This document shows, in pieces, positions 10,151 through 19,546 of a stretch of 64,000 bases of DNA. The position numbers were made by a program, and so were the translations under genes. The notes below the pieces were generated by a model that ran no database searches, was not told the origin of the DNA, and was given only the letters and a program-made list of their open reading frames with translations. The stretch comes from Chloracidobacterium validum (GTDB lineage Bacteria; Acidobacteriota; Blastocatellia; Chloracidobacteriales; Chloracidobacteriaceae), in NCBI RefSeq assembly GCF_018304825.1, contig NZ_CP072649.1, forward strand, positions 186,001 to 250,000. Reading direction: 5' to 3'. Within the stretch, counting starts at the first letter, position 1, and each line of letters begins with the position of its first letter.

Positions 10151-13100
10151 GCTTCAATGGAAGCCGCTTTCTTTCAAGTGGAAAAAGCTCTCTCTGCTCA
10201 CTCCTCGCCTCTATCTCTTCCCAGCTTCAATGGAGCCGCTTTCTTTCAAGTGGAAAAAGCTCTCTCTGCTCACTCCTCGCCTCTATCTCTTCCCAGCTTC
10301 AATGGAGCCGCTTTCTTTCAAGTGGAAAAAGCTCTCTCTGCTCACTCCTCGCCTCTATCTCTTCCCAGCTTCAATGGGGCCGCTTTTTTTCAAGCGGAAA
10401 AAGGTGGCCGCGCCGGACGGCTCGGTAGTGAGTCTGCCCGCGCTTCAATGGGGCCGCTTTTTTTCAAGCGGAAAAAGCTGGCGCTCGTACACGGCGGTGG
10501 AGCGGATAGAGCGAGCTTCAATGGGGCCGCTTTTTTTCAAGCGGAAAAAGCTGCTGCCGCGCGGCGTCAAACACCGCGTCAACCTCGCTTCAATGGGGCC
10601 GCTTTTTTTCAAGCGGAAAAAGGCGTCACCTACCGGCGCGTGGGTTGGTCACGCGCACGCTTCAATGGGGCCGCTTTTTTTCAAGCGGAAAAAGGTGGCC
10701 GCGCCGGACGGCTCGGTAGTGAGTCTGCCCGCGCTTCAATGGGGCCGCTTTTTTTCAAGCGGAAAAAGCACAGTCTGGCGGCGGATGGGGCGTTGAGATT
10801 CGCTGCTTCAATGGGGCCGCTTTTTTTCAAGCGGAAAAAGGCGTTCAATCACGGCGCGGTGGGCGTCGCGGCTGAGGCTTCAATGGGGCCGCTTTTTTTC
10901 AAGCGGAAAAAGCCACACCTCGCACGCGCCGACCAGGTCGCCCAGCCGGGCTTCAATGGGGCCGCTTTTTTTCAAGCGGAAAAAGGTGAGTGTGGTCATT
11001 TTTTGCCTCCTGTAGTGAATTTGCTTCAATGGGGCCGCTTTTTTTCAAGCGGAAAAAGACCCATGCATCGGGCACTTCGGGAATGTCCACGACACGCTTC
11101 AATGGGGCCGCTTTTTTTCAAGCGGAAAAAGAGAGACAGCCGCGGGTAGCTGCTCATTTTGTTTTCCGCTTCAATGGGGCCGCTTTTTTTCAAGCGGAAA
11201 AAGCTTCATGAGCGTGGACACTCAGGTGAGATCAGAGCGCTTCAATGGGGCCGCTTTTTTTCAAGCGAAAAAAGCTGGGTCCGCTTCCCGGCTTGGGACT
11301 TGAGTGCCGAAAGCTTCAATGGGGCCGCTTTTTTTCAAGCGGAAAAAGTTGATTGGGTTTCAACTCAAGCGGCTCGACTGAAAGCTTCAATGGGGCCGCT
11401 TTTTTTCAAGCGGAAAAAGCGGCGCCCGCCAGGCGAAACGCTTCGCCGACGTCCCGCTTCAATGGGGCCGCTTTTTTTCAAGCGGAAAAAGTGCTATATT
11501 CAAAGCAGAATGAATGAGAAAAAAAGGCTTCAATGGGGCCGCTTTTTTTCAAGCGGAAAAAGCCTGAAGGTCGGGGCTGGGGGCAAGGATGTCCTGCTGC
11601 TTCAATGGGGCCGCTTTTTTTCAAGCGGAAAAAGCGCGCCCGCCTGCGCCAATCGTCGTCAGCGTACCGGGCTTCAATGGGGCCGCTTTTTTTCAAGCGG
11701 AAAAAGGCGACGGACTACCAGGTGGTGTGTTTTGCCGCGCCAGCTTCAATGGGGCCGCTTTTTTTCAAGCGGAAAAAGGTCTCCGCGGGCAACCCCAACC
11801 GATGGTGAATGAGGTGGCTTCAATGGGGCCGCTTTTTTTCAAGCGGAAAAAGCTCGTGGAGAACAATATCCCGTTCTTCGAGCTGCGTGGCTTCAATGGG
11901 GCCGCTTTTTTTCAAGCGGAAAAAGTGAGCGCCATCTGAGGTTTTGGGAGGTGGGCGACGGCTTCAATGGGGCCGCTTTTTTTCAAGCGGAAAAAGCCGG
12001 CTGTCTGATAGAGGCTGCGCGCGGCTGGGTTGCTTCAATGGGGCCGCTTTTTTTCAAGCGGAAAAAGCCAATCCAAAGCCGCCTGGGCGACCCAACCCGG
12101 CCCGGCTTCAATGGGGCCGCTTTTTTTCAAGCGGAAAAAGAAAAGCTGGCTTCCCATTGTTGCGCCAGCTCTGACCGGCTTCAATGGGGCCGCTTTTTTT
12201 CAAGCGGAAAAAGCATCCTCCGCCTCGAGGAACTCTATACCGGCAAGGGCTTCAATGGGGCCGCTTTTTTTCAAGCGGAAAAAGGCGCCCAGCTCACCCA
12301 GACCCTTACCGCCGACAAATCGCTTCAATGGGGCCGCTTTTTTTCAAGCGGAAAAAGCTTTTCCCGCTCAGCCTCCGGCGCCGGTGGACGCCAGCTTCAA
12401 TGGGGCCGCTTTTTTTCAAGCGGAAAAAGGTCGTTGCGGTAGCCATAGGGCGGCGGGGGCTGACCGCTTCAATGGGGCCGCTTTTTTTCAAGCGGAAAAA
12501 GGCCAACGTCGTCGTCGTCGCCGTCCAGGACCACCCACGCTTCAATGGGGCCGCTTTTTTTCAAGCGGAAAAAGCCGGAGCCCCCGCCGACTGGTTGAAA
12601 CTCCGATCAGCTTCAATGGGGCCGCTTTTTTTCAAGCGGAAAAAGCAGGCTTTGGATGACGGCTGGGAGCAGGGCGGTGGGCTTCAATGGGGCCGCTTTT
12701 TTTCAAGCGGAAAAAGAAGCTGGGTAGCAATTGGGGCGGCGCTGTCTGATTGCTTCAATGGGGCCGCTTTTTTTCAAGCGGAAAAAGTGCCTGGCTTGCC
12801 GGATGAGATGAAAAAACTTCCGGGCTTCAATGGGGCCGCTTTTTTTCAAGCGGAAAAAGCTTCATTCCAATCGCCGCCGGACATAACCTAGCATCTGCTT
12901 CAATGGGGCCGCTTTTTTTCAAGCGGAAAAAGACTTCACGAAGAAAAAATAACGCTTGACAACCTGCGGCTTCAATGGGGCCGCTTTTTTTCAAGCGGAA
13001 AAAGCACAAATGAGCAGTAAGCCGACCGCCGTCCCAATGACGCTTCAATGGGGCCGCTTTTTTTCAAGCGGAAAAAGCTCGCCTGGAAGATGCGTTTCAA

Positions 13101-16100
13101 AACGGGTCATTTGCTTCAATGGGGCCGCTTTTTTTCAAGCGGAAAAAGGGACACCTTCACCACAAACTGCAATAAACGCTCTTCCGCTTCAATGGGGCCG
13201 CTTTTTTTCAAGCGGAAAAAGATCGTAACCGCCGGCGCATAACGCTCCTGCCCAGTGTGGCTTCAATGGGGCCGCTTTTTTTCAAGCGGAAAAAGATTGG
13301 GATGACTGTATCGGACGGCCCAATCGTACCGGGCTTCAATGGGGCCGCTTTTTTTCAAGCGGAAAAAGTGACCCGTAAGGGGGGACCCCGCTACCATCCC
13401 ATGGGGGCTTCAATGGGGCCGCTTTTTTTCAAGCGGAAAAAGGGCGCGCAAATCAAACGTCAATACCAGTATCTGAAGCTTCAATGGGGCCGCTTTTTTT
13501 CAAGCGGAAAAAGCTAGTGGAGTGGACGCTGGGGATGCGCGACCTAATCGCTTCAATGGGGCCGCTTTTTTTCAAGCGGAAAAAGTAGCTTACCGTCGGC
13601 GATGAGCTCGTCAGGGGGGAGCTTCAATGGGGCCGCTTTTTTTCAAGCGGAAAAAGGCCAAGCGGCTCGGTAGGTAGAATATCAGCTTGAAGGGGCTTCA
13701 ATGGGGCCGCTTTTTTTCAAGCGGAAAAAGCCGGCAGGGGATCGTAACCCGCCGCCAGGTCATGGAAGCTTCAATGGGGCCGCTTTTTTTCAAGCGGAAA
13801 AAGGGCCTCAAGGACTTGAGCCAACTCATCAACAGCCCGCTTCAATGGGGCCGCTTTTTTTCAAGCGGAAAAAGCTGGATACGACGCCGCGCGCGTGGGC
13901 GAGCGGCACTGCTTCAATGGGGCCGCTTTTTTTCAAGCGGAAAAAGATGAGCGGCTGGCCAAGCAGGTTGGACTTTCATTTTTGCTTCAATGGGGCCGCT
14001 TTTTTTCAAGCGGAAAAAGCGCCCTCTGCCACCTCCTTGCCACGCATGAGAATTTTGCTTCAATGGGGCCGCTTTTTTTCAAGCGGAAAAAGCCGTCTGC
14101 CAGACACCGCCGCCAAGCGGAAGGCATGTGCTTCAATGGGGCCGCTTTTTTTCAAGCGGAAAAAGCTCACCTATGGCGGTGGTCTCACGGCGGCCAAGAC
14201 GGCTTCAATGGGGCCGCTTTTTTTCAAGCGGAAAAAGTTGATCTTTGGCAAGGGCTTTCACCAGCCCGGCCTGCTTCAATGGGGCCGCTTTTTTTCAAGC
14301 GGAAAAAGCCACCCCATCACCTGGCTTATAGTCGTCTGACTGGCGACGCTTCAATGGGGCCGCTTTTTTTCAAGCGGAAAAAGCCAGAAACATCCTCTCC
14401 GACGAAGCCATCACCAGGGCTTCAATGGGGCCGCTTTTTTTCAAGCGGAAAAAGCTTTCTGGCCTACTACACCCAGGATGAAGCACAGATCGCTTCAATG
14501 GGGCCGCTTTTTTTCAAGCGGAAAAAGTCGCCACCGATGGACACCGCCTGTCCATCATGGAGTAGCTTCAATGGGGCCGCTTTTTTTCAAGCGGAAAAAG
14601 GGGCGGCGCAGGTCCAGGCGCTTGCGGCCCACAAGGCGCTTCAATGGGGCCGCTTTTTTTCAAGCGGAAAAAGCCCCCAGTAGGGAATCCCGGCCAGGTG
14701 CTCATGGGCGCTTCAATGGGGCCGCTTTTTTTCAAGCGGAAAAAGCGAATGTGACGGTGCGGCGCCGGGAACGCATCACCTGGCTTCAATGGGGCCGCTT
14801 TTTTTCAAGCGGAAAAAGAAGCCGAGTGGTTGGTCATCAGCGTGTTTATCAGGAAGCTTCAATGGGGCCGCTTTTTTTCAAGCGGAAAAAGCTTGGCAAG
14901 GAAAAAAAAACGGAACAGTATAACAGAGCTTCAATGGGGCCGCTTTTTTTCAAGCGGAAAAAGACCTTTAGAGTAAATTGAATTGTGTAGTAATTATAAG
15001 CTTCAATGGGGCCGCTTTTTTTCAAGCGGAAAAAGGCGGATAGCACTTTCTGGCACCAGCACACTCACCAGCTTCAATGGGGCCGCTTTTTTTCAAGCGG
15101 AAAAAGCTCCTTAGCCGCAACGTTGAAACCCATACCCGTTTAGCTTCAATGGGGCCGCTTTTTTTCAAGCGGAAAAAGGTCTGGTGCCGACGCCGATTCG
15201 CCGTGACCTGACCGCTTCAATGGGGCCGCTTTTTTTCAAGCGGAAAAAGATGACAGAGGGGAGCCGGCCGCCGCCATCACCCCACTGCTTCAATGGGGCC
15301 GCTTTTTTTCAAGCGGAAAAAGCTTTCTGGACGCCATCGCGGACGGACCGGTGAAAATGCTTCAATGGGGCCGCTTTTTTTCAAGCGGAAAAAGCACCAG
15401 CCCCGGCACCGAGGCCAGCTCACTGCCAGAGCTTCAATGGGGCCGCTTTTTTTCAAGCGGAAAAAGGAAACTGATCCTGTCGGCGGCAACGTCGGAATAC
15501 GGTGCTTCAATGGGGCCGCTTTTTTTCAAGCGGAAAAAGCCAGTCACCGACCACCGGTAGGTCGCCAGCCTGACCGCTTCAATGGGGCCGCTTTTTTTCA
15601 AGCGGAAAAAGGACCAAGGGTGTCACGCTCCTCCATCCACAGCAACCGCTTCAATGGGGCCGCTTTTTTTCAAGCGGAAAAAGGGTTCCAGAGTCCGTAG
15701 CCAAGCGGCGTCCGTCTAAGCTTCAATGGGGCCGCTTTTTTTCAAGCGGAAAAAGCTCAGGCCGGGGAGCTGTCCCTGGTCGAGCTGCTCAAGGCTTCAA
15801 TGGGGCCGCTTTTTTTCAAGCGGAAAAAGTGGAATTGGCTAGCTCCAACTGACTCCGCCGAAAGACGCTTCAATGGGGCCGCTTTTTTTCAAGCGGAAAA
15901 AGTCGCCAAGGCGTTCCACCTGGTCAGCCCCCGCGCCGCTTCAATGGGGCCGCTTTTTTTCAAGCGGAAAAAGTTGCCAACCTCATCCAAACCATGGGCG
16001 TCCAACCCCGCTTCAATGGGGCCGCTTTTTTTCAAGCGGAAAAAGCCTCCAACCGCCGCAGAAGGCGATGGATGTAGCGATACGGCTTCAATGGGGCCGC

Positions 16101-16191
16101 TTTTTTTCAAGCGGAAAAAGAATAGGCCCGGTGGGCATGCGTCTCCAGGTAATTTGCTTCAATGGGGCCGCTTTTTTTCAAGCGGAAAAAG
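10151..16191 (-). CRISPR. type I-G CRISPR array, 84 repeats and 83 spacers
   Basis: I counted 84 copies of a 36-nt repeat that starts GCTTCAATGG and ends CAAGCGGAAAAAG on the plus strand, with a mean period of about 72.4 nt (spacers roughly 34-38 nt). Read on the minus strand the repeat ends ATTGAAGC, the usual 3' repeat end, and contains a CCGCTT/AAGCGG stem. Transcription is therefore minus, the same as the cas operon, with the leader at the high-coordinate end. The three most distal repeats (10151, 10224, 10296) carry shared substitutions (CTTTC, AAGTGG). The repeat at 11239 also has a changed 3' end (AAGCGAAAAAAG). Spacers 1-3 from the distal end are identical, and the spacers at 10404 and 10695 are identical. 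Confidence 0.98.
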
Positions 16192-16387
16192 TCCGTTCGC
16201 CCAACGTCCGTGTTTTCAAGTAGCTGCAGACCGTTTTGCGAGCGGTTGCAAAACCATGCCCAAAACAAGTCCGATACGTCAAGCCAGTTTTTGTAACAGG
16301 CTGATTCATAAAAGCTTCATGCCTGCGAGCGGCTCCCGGCAAAAGACGCATCACCCCACCGCTCGCACCCCTTCCAACCCCGAACCA
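16192..16387 (-). promoter_or_regulatory. CRISPR leader
   Basis: 196 bp between the newest repeat and the end of cas2, with no gene. Position, orientation of the repeats and intact repeats on this side identify it as the leader. It contains an inverted repeat GTTTTGC (16233-16239) and GCAAAAC (16248-16254) spaced by 8 nt, 42 bp from the first repeat. That could be an integration-complex or host-factor site. No confident promoter hexamers were found. Confidence 0.65.
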
Positions 16388-16684
16388 CTACACAACAACG
16401 GTGATCCGCTCGCTCGAGTTCGGTGCAAGTGGCTTGCCCAGCGCCTCAATACAAGCCTTGCCGCGCCCGTCCGCCGGGCCAATATCGACCACCATCACGC
16501 GGTCTTCACGCTGATTCATCACTTCCGTCAGAGCCATGATCATCAGCATTCGCTCACTCGGTGACAGATCACAGCAAAAAACCGAATACTGAACCGCATC
16601 GCCAAAGCCGCGCATAATACGGTACACCTGACGCCATCGCTTTTGATTGGCAATGTCATAGCAAACAACATAGCGGTTACGCAT
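16388..16684 (-). CDS. cas2: CRISPR-associated endoribonuclease-fold protein Cas2
   Basis: 98 aa, standard size. It opens with RNRYVVCYDIAN, the first beta strand with the conserved Asp of the ferredoxin-like Cas2 fold, followed by RWRQVYRIMRGFGDAVQYSVF, split here as RWRQVYRIMRGFG and DAVQYSVF. It dimerises between Cas1 dimers in the spacer-integration complex. The ATG follows AGAGGG. It lies 177 bp after the cas4-cas1 stop, the only sizeable gap in the cas operon, and directly precedes the leader. Confidence 0.95.
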   Translation of the reverse strand: MRNRYVVCYDIANQKRWRQVYRIMRGFGDAVQYSVFCCDLSPSERMLMIMALTEVMNQREDRVMVVDIGPADGRGKACIEALGKPLAPNSSERITVVV

Positions 16685-16861
16685 AAACCCTCTTTCCGAC
16701 TCGCCAAGTCTAGCCTTCCACGATGAGAAATCCGTGAAGTTGTTCTCTCGTTCGGGCTTGGCAGGTCCAACCGACCAAGACCTTTTCCAGCCTCCGCCGC
16801 CAACCCAACGACCTGCCGCGTCCTGTCTTCCATGCCTGAAAAAAAGCTGAGCTAAACCCCG

Positions 16862-18607
16862 TCAGCGCGTAACAAACGGAATGTAGCGTGGAATTTCCCC
16901 GGTAAGCGTTCGGGCCAAAAGCCGTGCCTGAATTTCAAATACCCGGCGATAACTCACTTGATAACCAAAGACCGGATGTGTCACCAGTTGGTCAAGCCGC
17001 CGCTCAAAAGCCTCAATGAACACCTTTCGCGCGCGTGGAAGAAGCGCCACAGCTTCACCCCGCTGGAGGAAGTCATCCGGGCCAATCTCGCCGTTGTTGA
17101 TAACGGTGATAACGACTGAGTCCGCCACCAAGGGACGAAACTCTTCCATCAAATCCAGCGCGAGCGCCGGGCGTCCATAACGTGGTTGATGATAAAAGCC
17201 AAGGTAGGGGTCAAACCCAACCCCCAACACGGCCACCACCATTTCCTTGACCAACAAACTGTAGCCAAATGAAAGCAGGGCGTTGATGGGGTCTTTGGGC
17301 GGACGACGGTTGCGGCCCGTGAAGTCAAATGGCGGCGCGTCATCCGGCGGCAACTTGAACATCGTCGAAAAATACCGGAAGTACTCGCGCGCGGCGCTGC
17401 CTTCCACCCCCAATAGCTCCGCCAAGCTGGTGCCCCGCTCGACGAGGTCGCGCAACGCCACCAACTGGGAAAGCGCTTCCGGGGGCAGGCGGCGTCCATT
17501 CCGCCGAAGCAGCAAACGGCTGTTGCGAATTTTTCCTCCAACCAACGCCTTGGCCAGCTTCAAGCAAAACGCTGGGTCCGCGGCAGCTTGAAACTGACGG
17601 CAGCGTAACTCGATGTTTTTGTGAGGCGGTGGAGCGGTCACCGCCTGAAGCCATCCACCGTAACTCAGGTGCAGAATGGGAATCTCCTGGCTGGCCAACG
17701 CGCGCAGCGCCTGGGCGGAAAGCTGAACGTTGCCAAAGATATTGAGCTGACTGACCTCAAACAAACGCACGGCGTCCACCGCTTGTCCCTTGTCGCGGAT
17801 CTCAAGCGTGGCACCCCTCAGCCCAAGTGTGTAACCTTGCCCCTGGACATACACCGCCTTGTTGTCGTCCCGTGCCGGAAACAAGCGCCGGATTTCACGC
17901 CGCGCAGGCGCTACGTCAGGCGCAACCGACCCCGCCTTGTCCGACCCATGAGCCGTCTCTGCCGTCGGTCGGCTACCAGTTACCTGCTGAACGTGGTTGA
18001 GCTCGTCCGGCAAACAAATGCCAACCAGTGAACAGCGCGGGCACTTGTTTGAGTTGACCAACGGCGGCGGCAAGCTGCCGGCTACCGCCAACGCGCGCGC
18101 GTCGGCCAAAAGCTGCTTCGTCCGCGTGACCAGCGCCGGTGTAAACTCAACCCGGACGCGCGTTTTGTCACCCACGTAATAAATGACGCCATAGTTGGAG
18201 ACGTAACCGTTGGCGCGCAGCAAGAGACCCTGCAAGCAAACCTGGATGCGTTCCGGTTCCCACGCTCCCTCCGGCAAGTCCGGCGCGCTGCCTTTTTTAT
18301 AGTCCACCGGCACAAGCTGCCCATCGTCACTTTCAAGCACGTCAATGACGGCAACCGCGCCGAGTTCTTCCGAACCAATTTCGACCGACCGCGCATGAAT
18401 CGCCACTTCAGCCGTGACGGCTTCAGCCCGAGGTACGCGCCCGGCTGCCTGGTCAACCCGGCGGTGAACGTAGCGCCCCTGAAGCACATCCAGGTTGGTT
18501 GCCCATTCGCGCTGAACATACTCCAGGTAAAATAGACGCGGGCAATAGACATATTCGTTGAGCATGCGCGCCGGGATGAGTTCAGGTGTCGTTGCCAAAG
18601 CATCCAT
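16862..18607 (-). CDS. cas4-cas1: Cas4-Cas1 fusion, spacer selection and integration
   Basis: 581 aa from the ATG at 18607, which sits 8 nt after a strong GGAGGT; an in-frame TTG 21 nt upstream is less likely. Residues about 10-210 are Cas4: YCPRLFYLEYVQ at the N-terminus and KCPRCSLVGICLPDE give the four Fe-S cysteines, with PVDYKKGS as the nuclease motif. A linker of about 50 residues follows. From about 250 the Cas1 integrase begins (YVQGQGYTLGLRG), with the helical domain containing AAREYFRYF, GFYHQPRYG and LALDLMEEFRP, which provide the metal-binding Glu, His and Glu. The fusion is diagnostic of type I-G (I-U) and links PAM trimming to integration. Confidence 0.95.
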   Translation of the reverse strand: MDALATTPELIPARMLNEYVYCPRLFYLEYVQREWATNLDVLQGRYVHRRVDQAAGRVPRAEAVTAEVAIHARSVEIGSEELGAVAVIDVLESDDGQLVPVDYKKGSAPDLPEGAWEPERIQVCLQGLLLRANGYVSNYGVIYYVGDKTRVRVEFTPALVTRTKQLLADARALAVAGSLPPPLVNSNKCPRCSLVGICLPDELNHVQQVTGSRPTAETAHGSDKAGSVAPDVAPARREIRRLFPARDDNKAVYVQGQGYTLGLRGATLEIRDKGQAVDAVRLFEVSQLNIFGNVQLSAQALRALASQEIPILHLSYGGWLQAVTAPPPHKNIELRCRQFQAAADPAFCLKLAKALVGGKIRNSRLLLRRNGRRLPPEALSQLVALRDLVERGTSLAELLGVEGSAAREYFRYFSTMFKLPPDDAPPFDFTGRNRRPPKDPINALLSFGYSLLVKEMVVAVLGVGFDPYLGFYHQPRYGRPALALDLMEEFRPLVADSVVITVINNGEIGPDDFLQRGEAVALLPRARKVFIEAFERRLDQLVTHPVFGYQVSYRRVFEIQARLLARTLTGEIPRYIPFVTR

Positions 18608-18637
18608 AGCCAGGACCTCCAAAACCAATCGGATGGC

Positions 18638-19546
18638 TCACACAACCTTGCGGGCCGGTGTGAAGTTGGGTGTTTTCTTGACCAGAATCCGTTGGACGCG
18701 GTAAGCCGCCACCACGCCCATCTGACGCAGCCGCCGTCGGTCAGCTTCGGCAATTGGGTCGTCCTGCAACGGCGCCAGAGCCAGTAACGACGGAATAAGG
18801 TCGGCCGGGACAAAGGGCGTCCAGATGGGCCACGTCCAGCGGGTTTCGTCCTTGCCGAAGCCGCTAAAGCCAAGCGTTTTGAGCGCGCCGCCAACGGGCC
18901 AGGTCGGAAACCACCCCAGCGCCTCTAGTGCCAGCCGATTCGCGCCGAGCATCCCACCCCGCTTGCGGCGATTGGGGTCCCCAGATGGCTTGTTCCATTG
19001 GTAGGCATGGCGGCGATCTTCCGACGGGTCAAGGTGCAGCGATTGATTCTCAAGTGGGTCGGCATAATCCCACGGCTTGAAAAGCGTTCGGCGCAGGTGG
19101 TCGCGCTGGGTGTTCTTCAAAATAGAAACGATGTTGCCAAGGTGATAATCCCGGCGCGTGGTTTGAAGTTGACTGGTCGCCTCGTCTGACGCGAGGTTGC
19201 TTCCAATCGCCGCCAGGAAATCCACTTCCTGCCGCTGAAACCGTGTCGCCGCACGGCGAACAGACACAAATTTTTCCTTCTGCGCTTCGTAGAGCTTCGC
19301 CGGATGGGCCGCCAGTGCCTTGACCAACGCGCGGTCAAGCCCATCAAGCAAGCCCTGTTGGTCAAGCACTGCCGAGCTGCGGAGCTTGGCAACCCACCCG
19401 CCATCGTCGGTTGTCCAGGCCAGTTCGATGTCGGACGTTTCTGCCTGATGGCGCAGCACGTTGACCAGCCCCAGCGCCGCCAGAAACCCAAGTGGCGTCA
19501 TGCCATCGAGTCCGCGTAAAACCAGCTCGCGCAATCCCTGCGTCAT
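18638..19546 (-). CDS. type I-G Cas8-like effector subunit (Csb3/Cas8u2 candidate)
   Basis: 302 aa. It lies where type I-U/I-G operons carry their Cas8-type gene, overlapping cas3 by 4 nt and ending 30 bp before cas4-cas1. The N-terminal LRGLDGMTPLGFLAALGLV block and the later GMLGANRLALEALGWFPTWP segment match my memory of the short I-U subunits named Csb3 or Cas8u2. It would take the large-subunit role in Cascade (PAM recognition, Cas3 recruitment). The family name is a context-weighted guess; no catalytic motif is expected. At 302 aa it is small for a Cas8. Confidence 0.65.
   Translation of the reverse strand: MTQGLRELVLRGLDGMTPLGFLAALGLVNVLRHQAETSDIELAWTTDDGGWVAKLRSSAVLDQQGLLDGLDRALVKALAAHPAKLYEAQKEKFVSVRRAATRFQRQEVDFLAAIGSNLASDEATSQLQTTRRDYHLGNIVSILKNTQRDHLRRTLFKPWDYADPLENQSLHLDPSEDRRHAYQWNKPSGDPNRRKRGGMLGANRLALEALGWFPTWPVGGALKTLGFSGFGKDETRWTWPIWTPFVPADLIPSLLALAPLQDDPIAEADRRRLRQMGVVAAYRVQRILVKKTPNFTPARKVV

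Noticed and set aside
10071-16564. Many long frames across the CRISPR array with repeated MGPLFFKRKK, FNGAAFFQAEK or FRLKKSGPIEA peptides
   Set aside because: They are translations of the 36-nt repeat in several frames and of intervening spacers, not repeat proteins. The period, palindromic repeat and cas neighbours show a CRISPR array.
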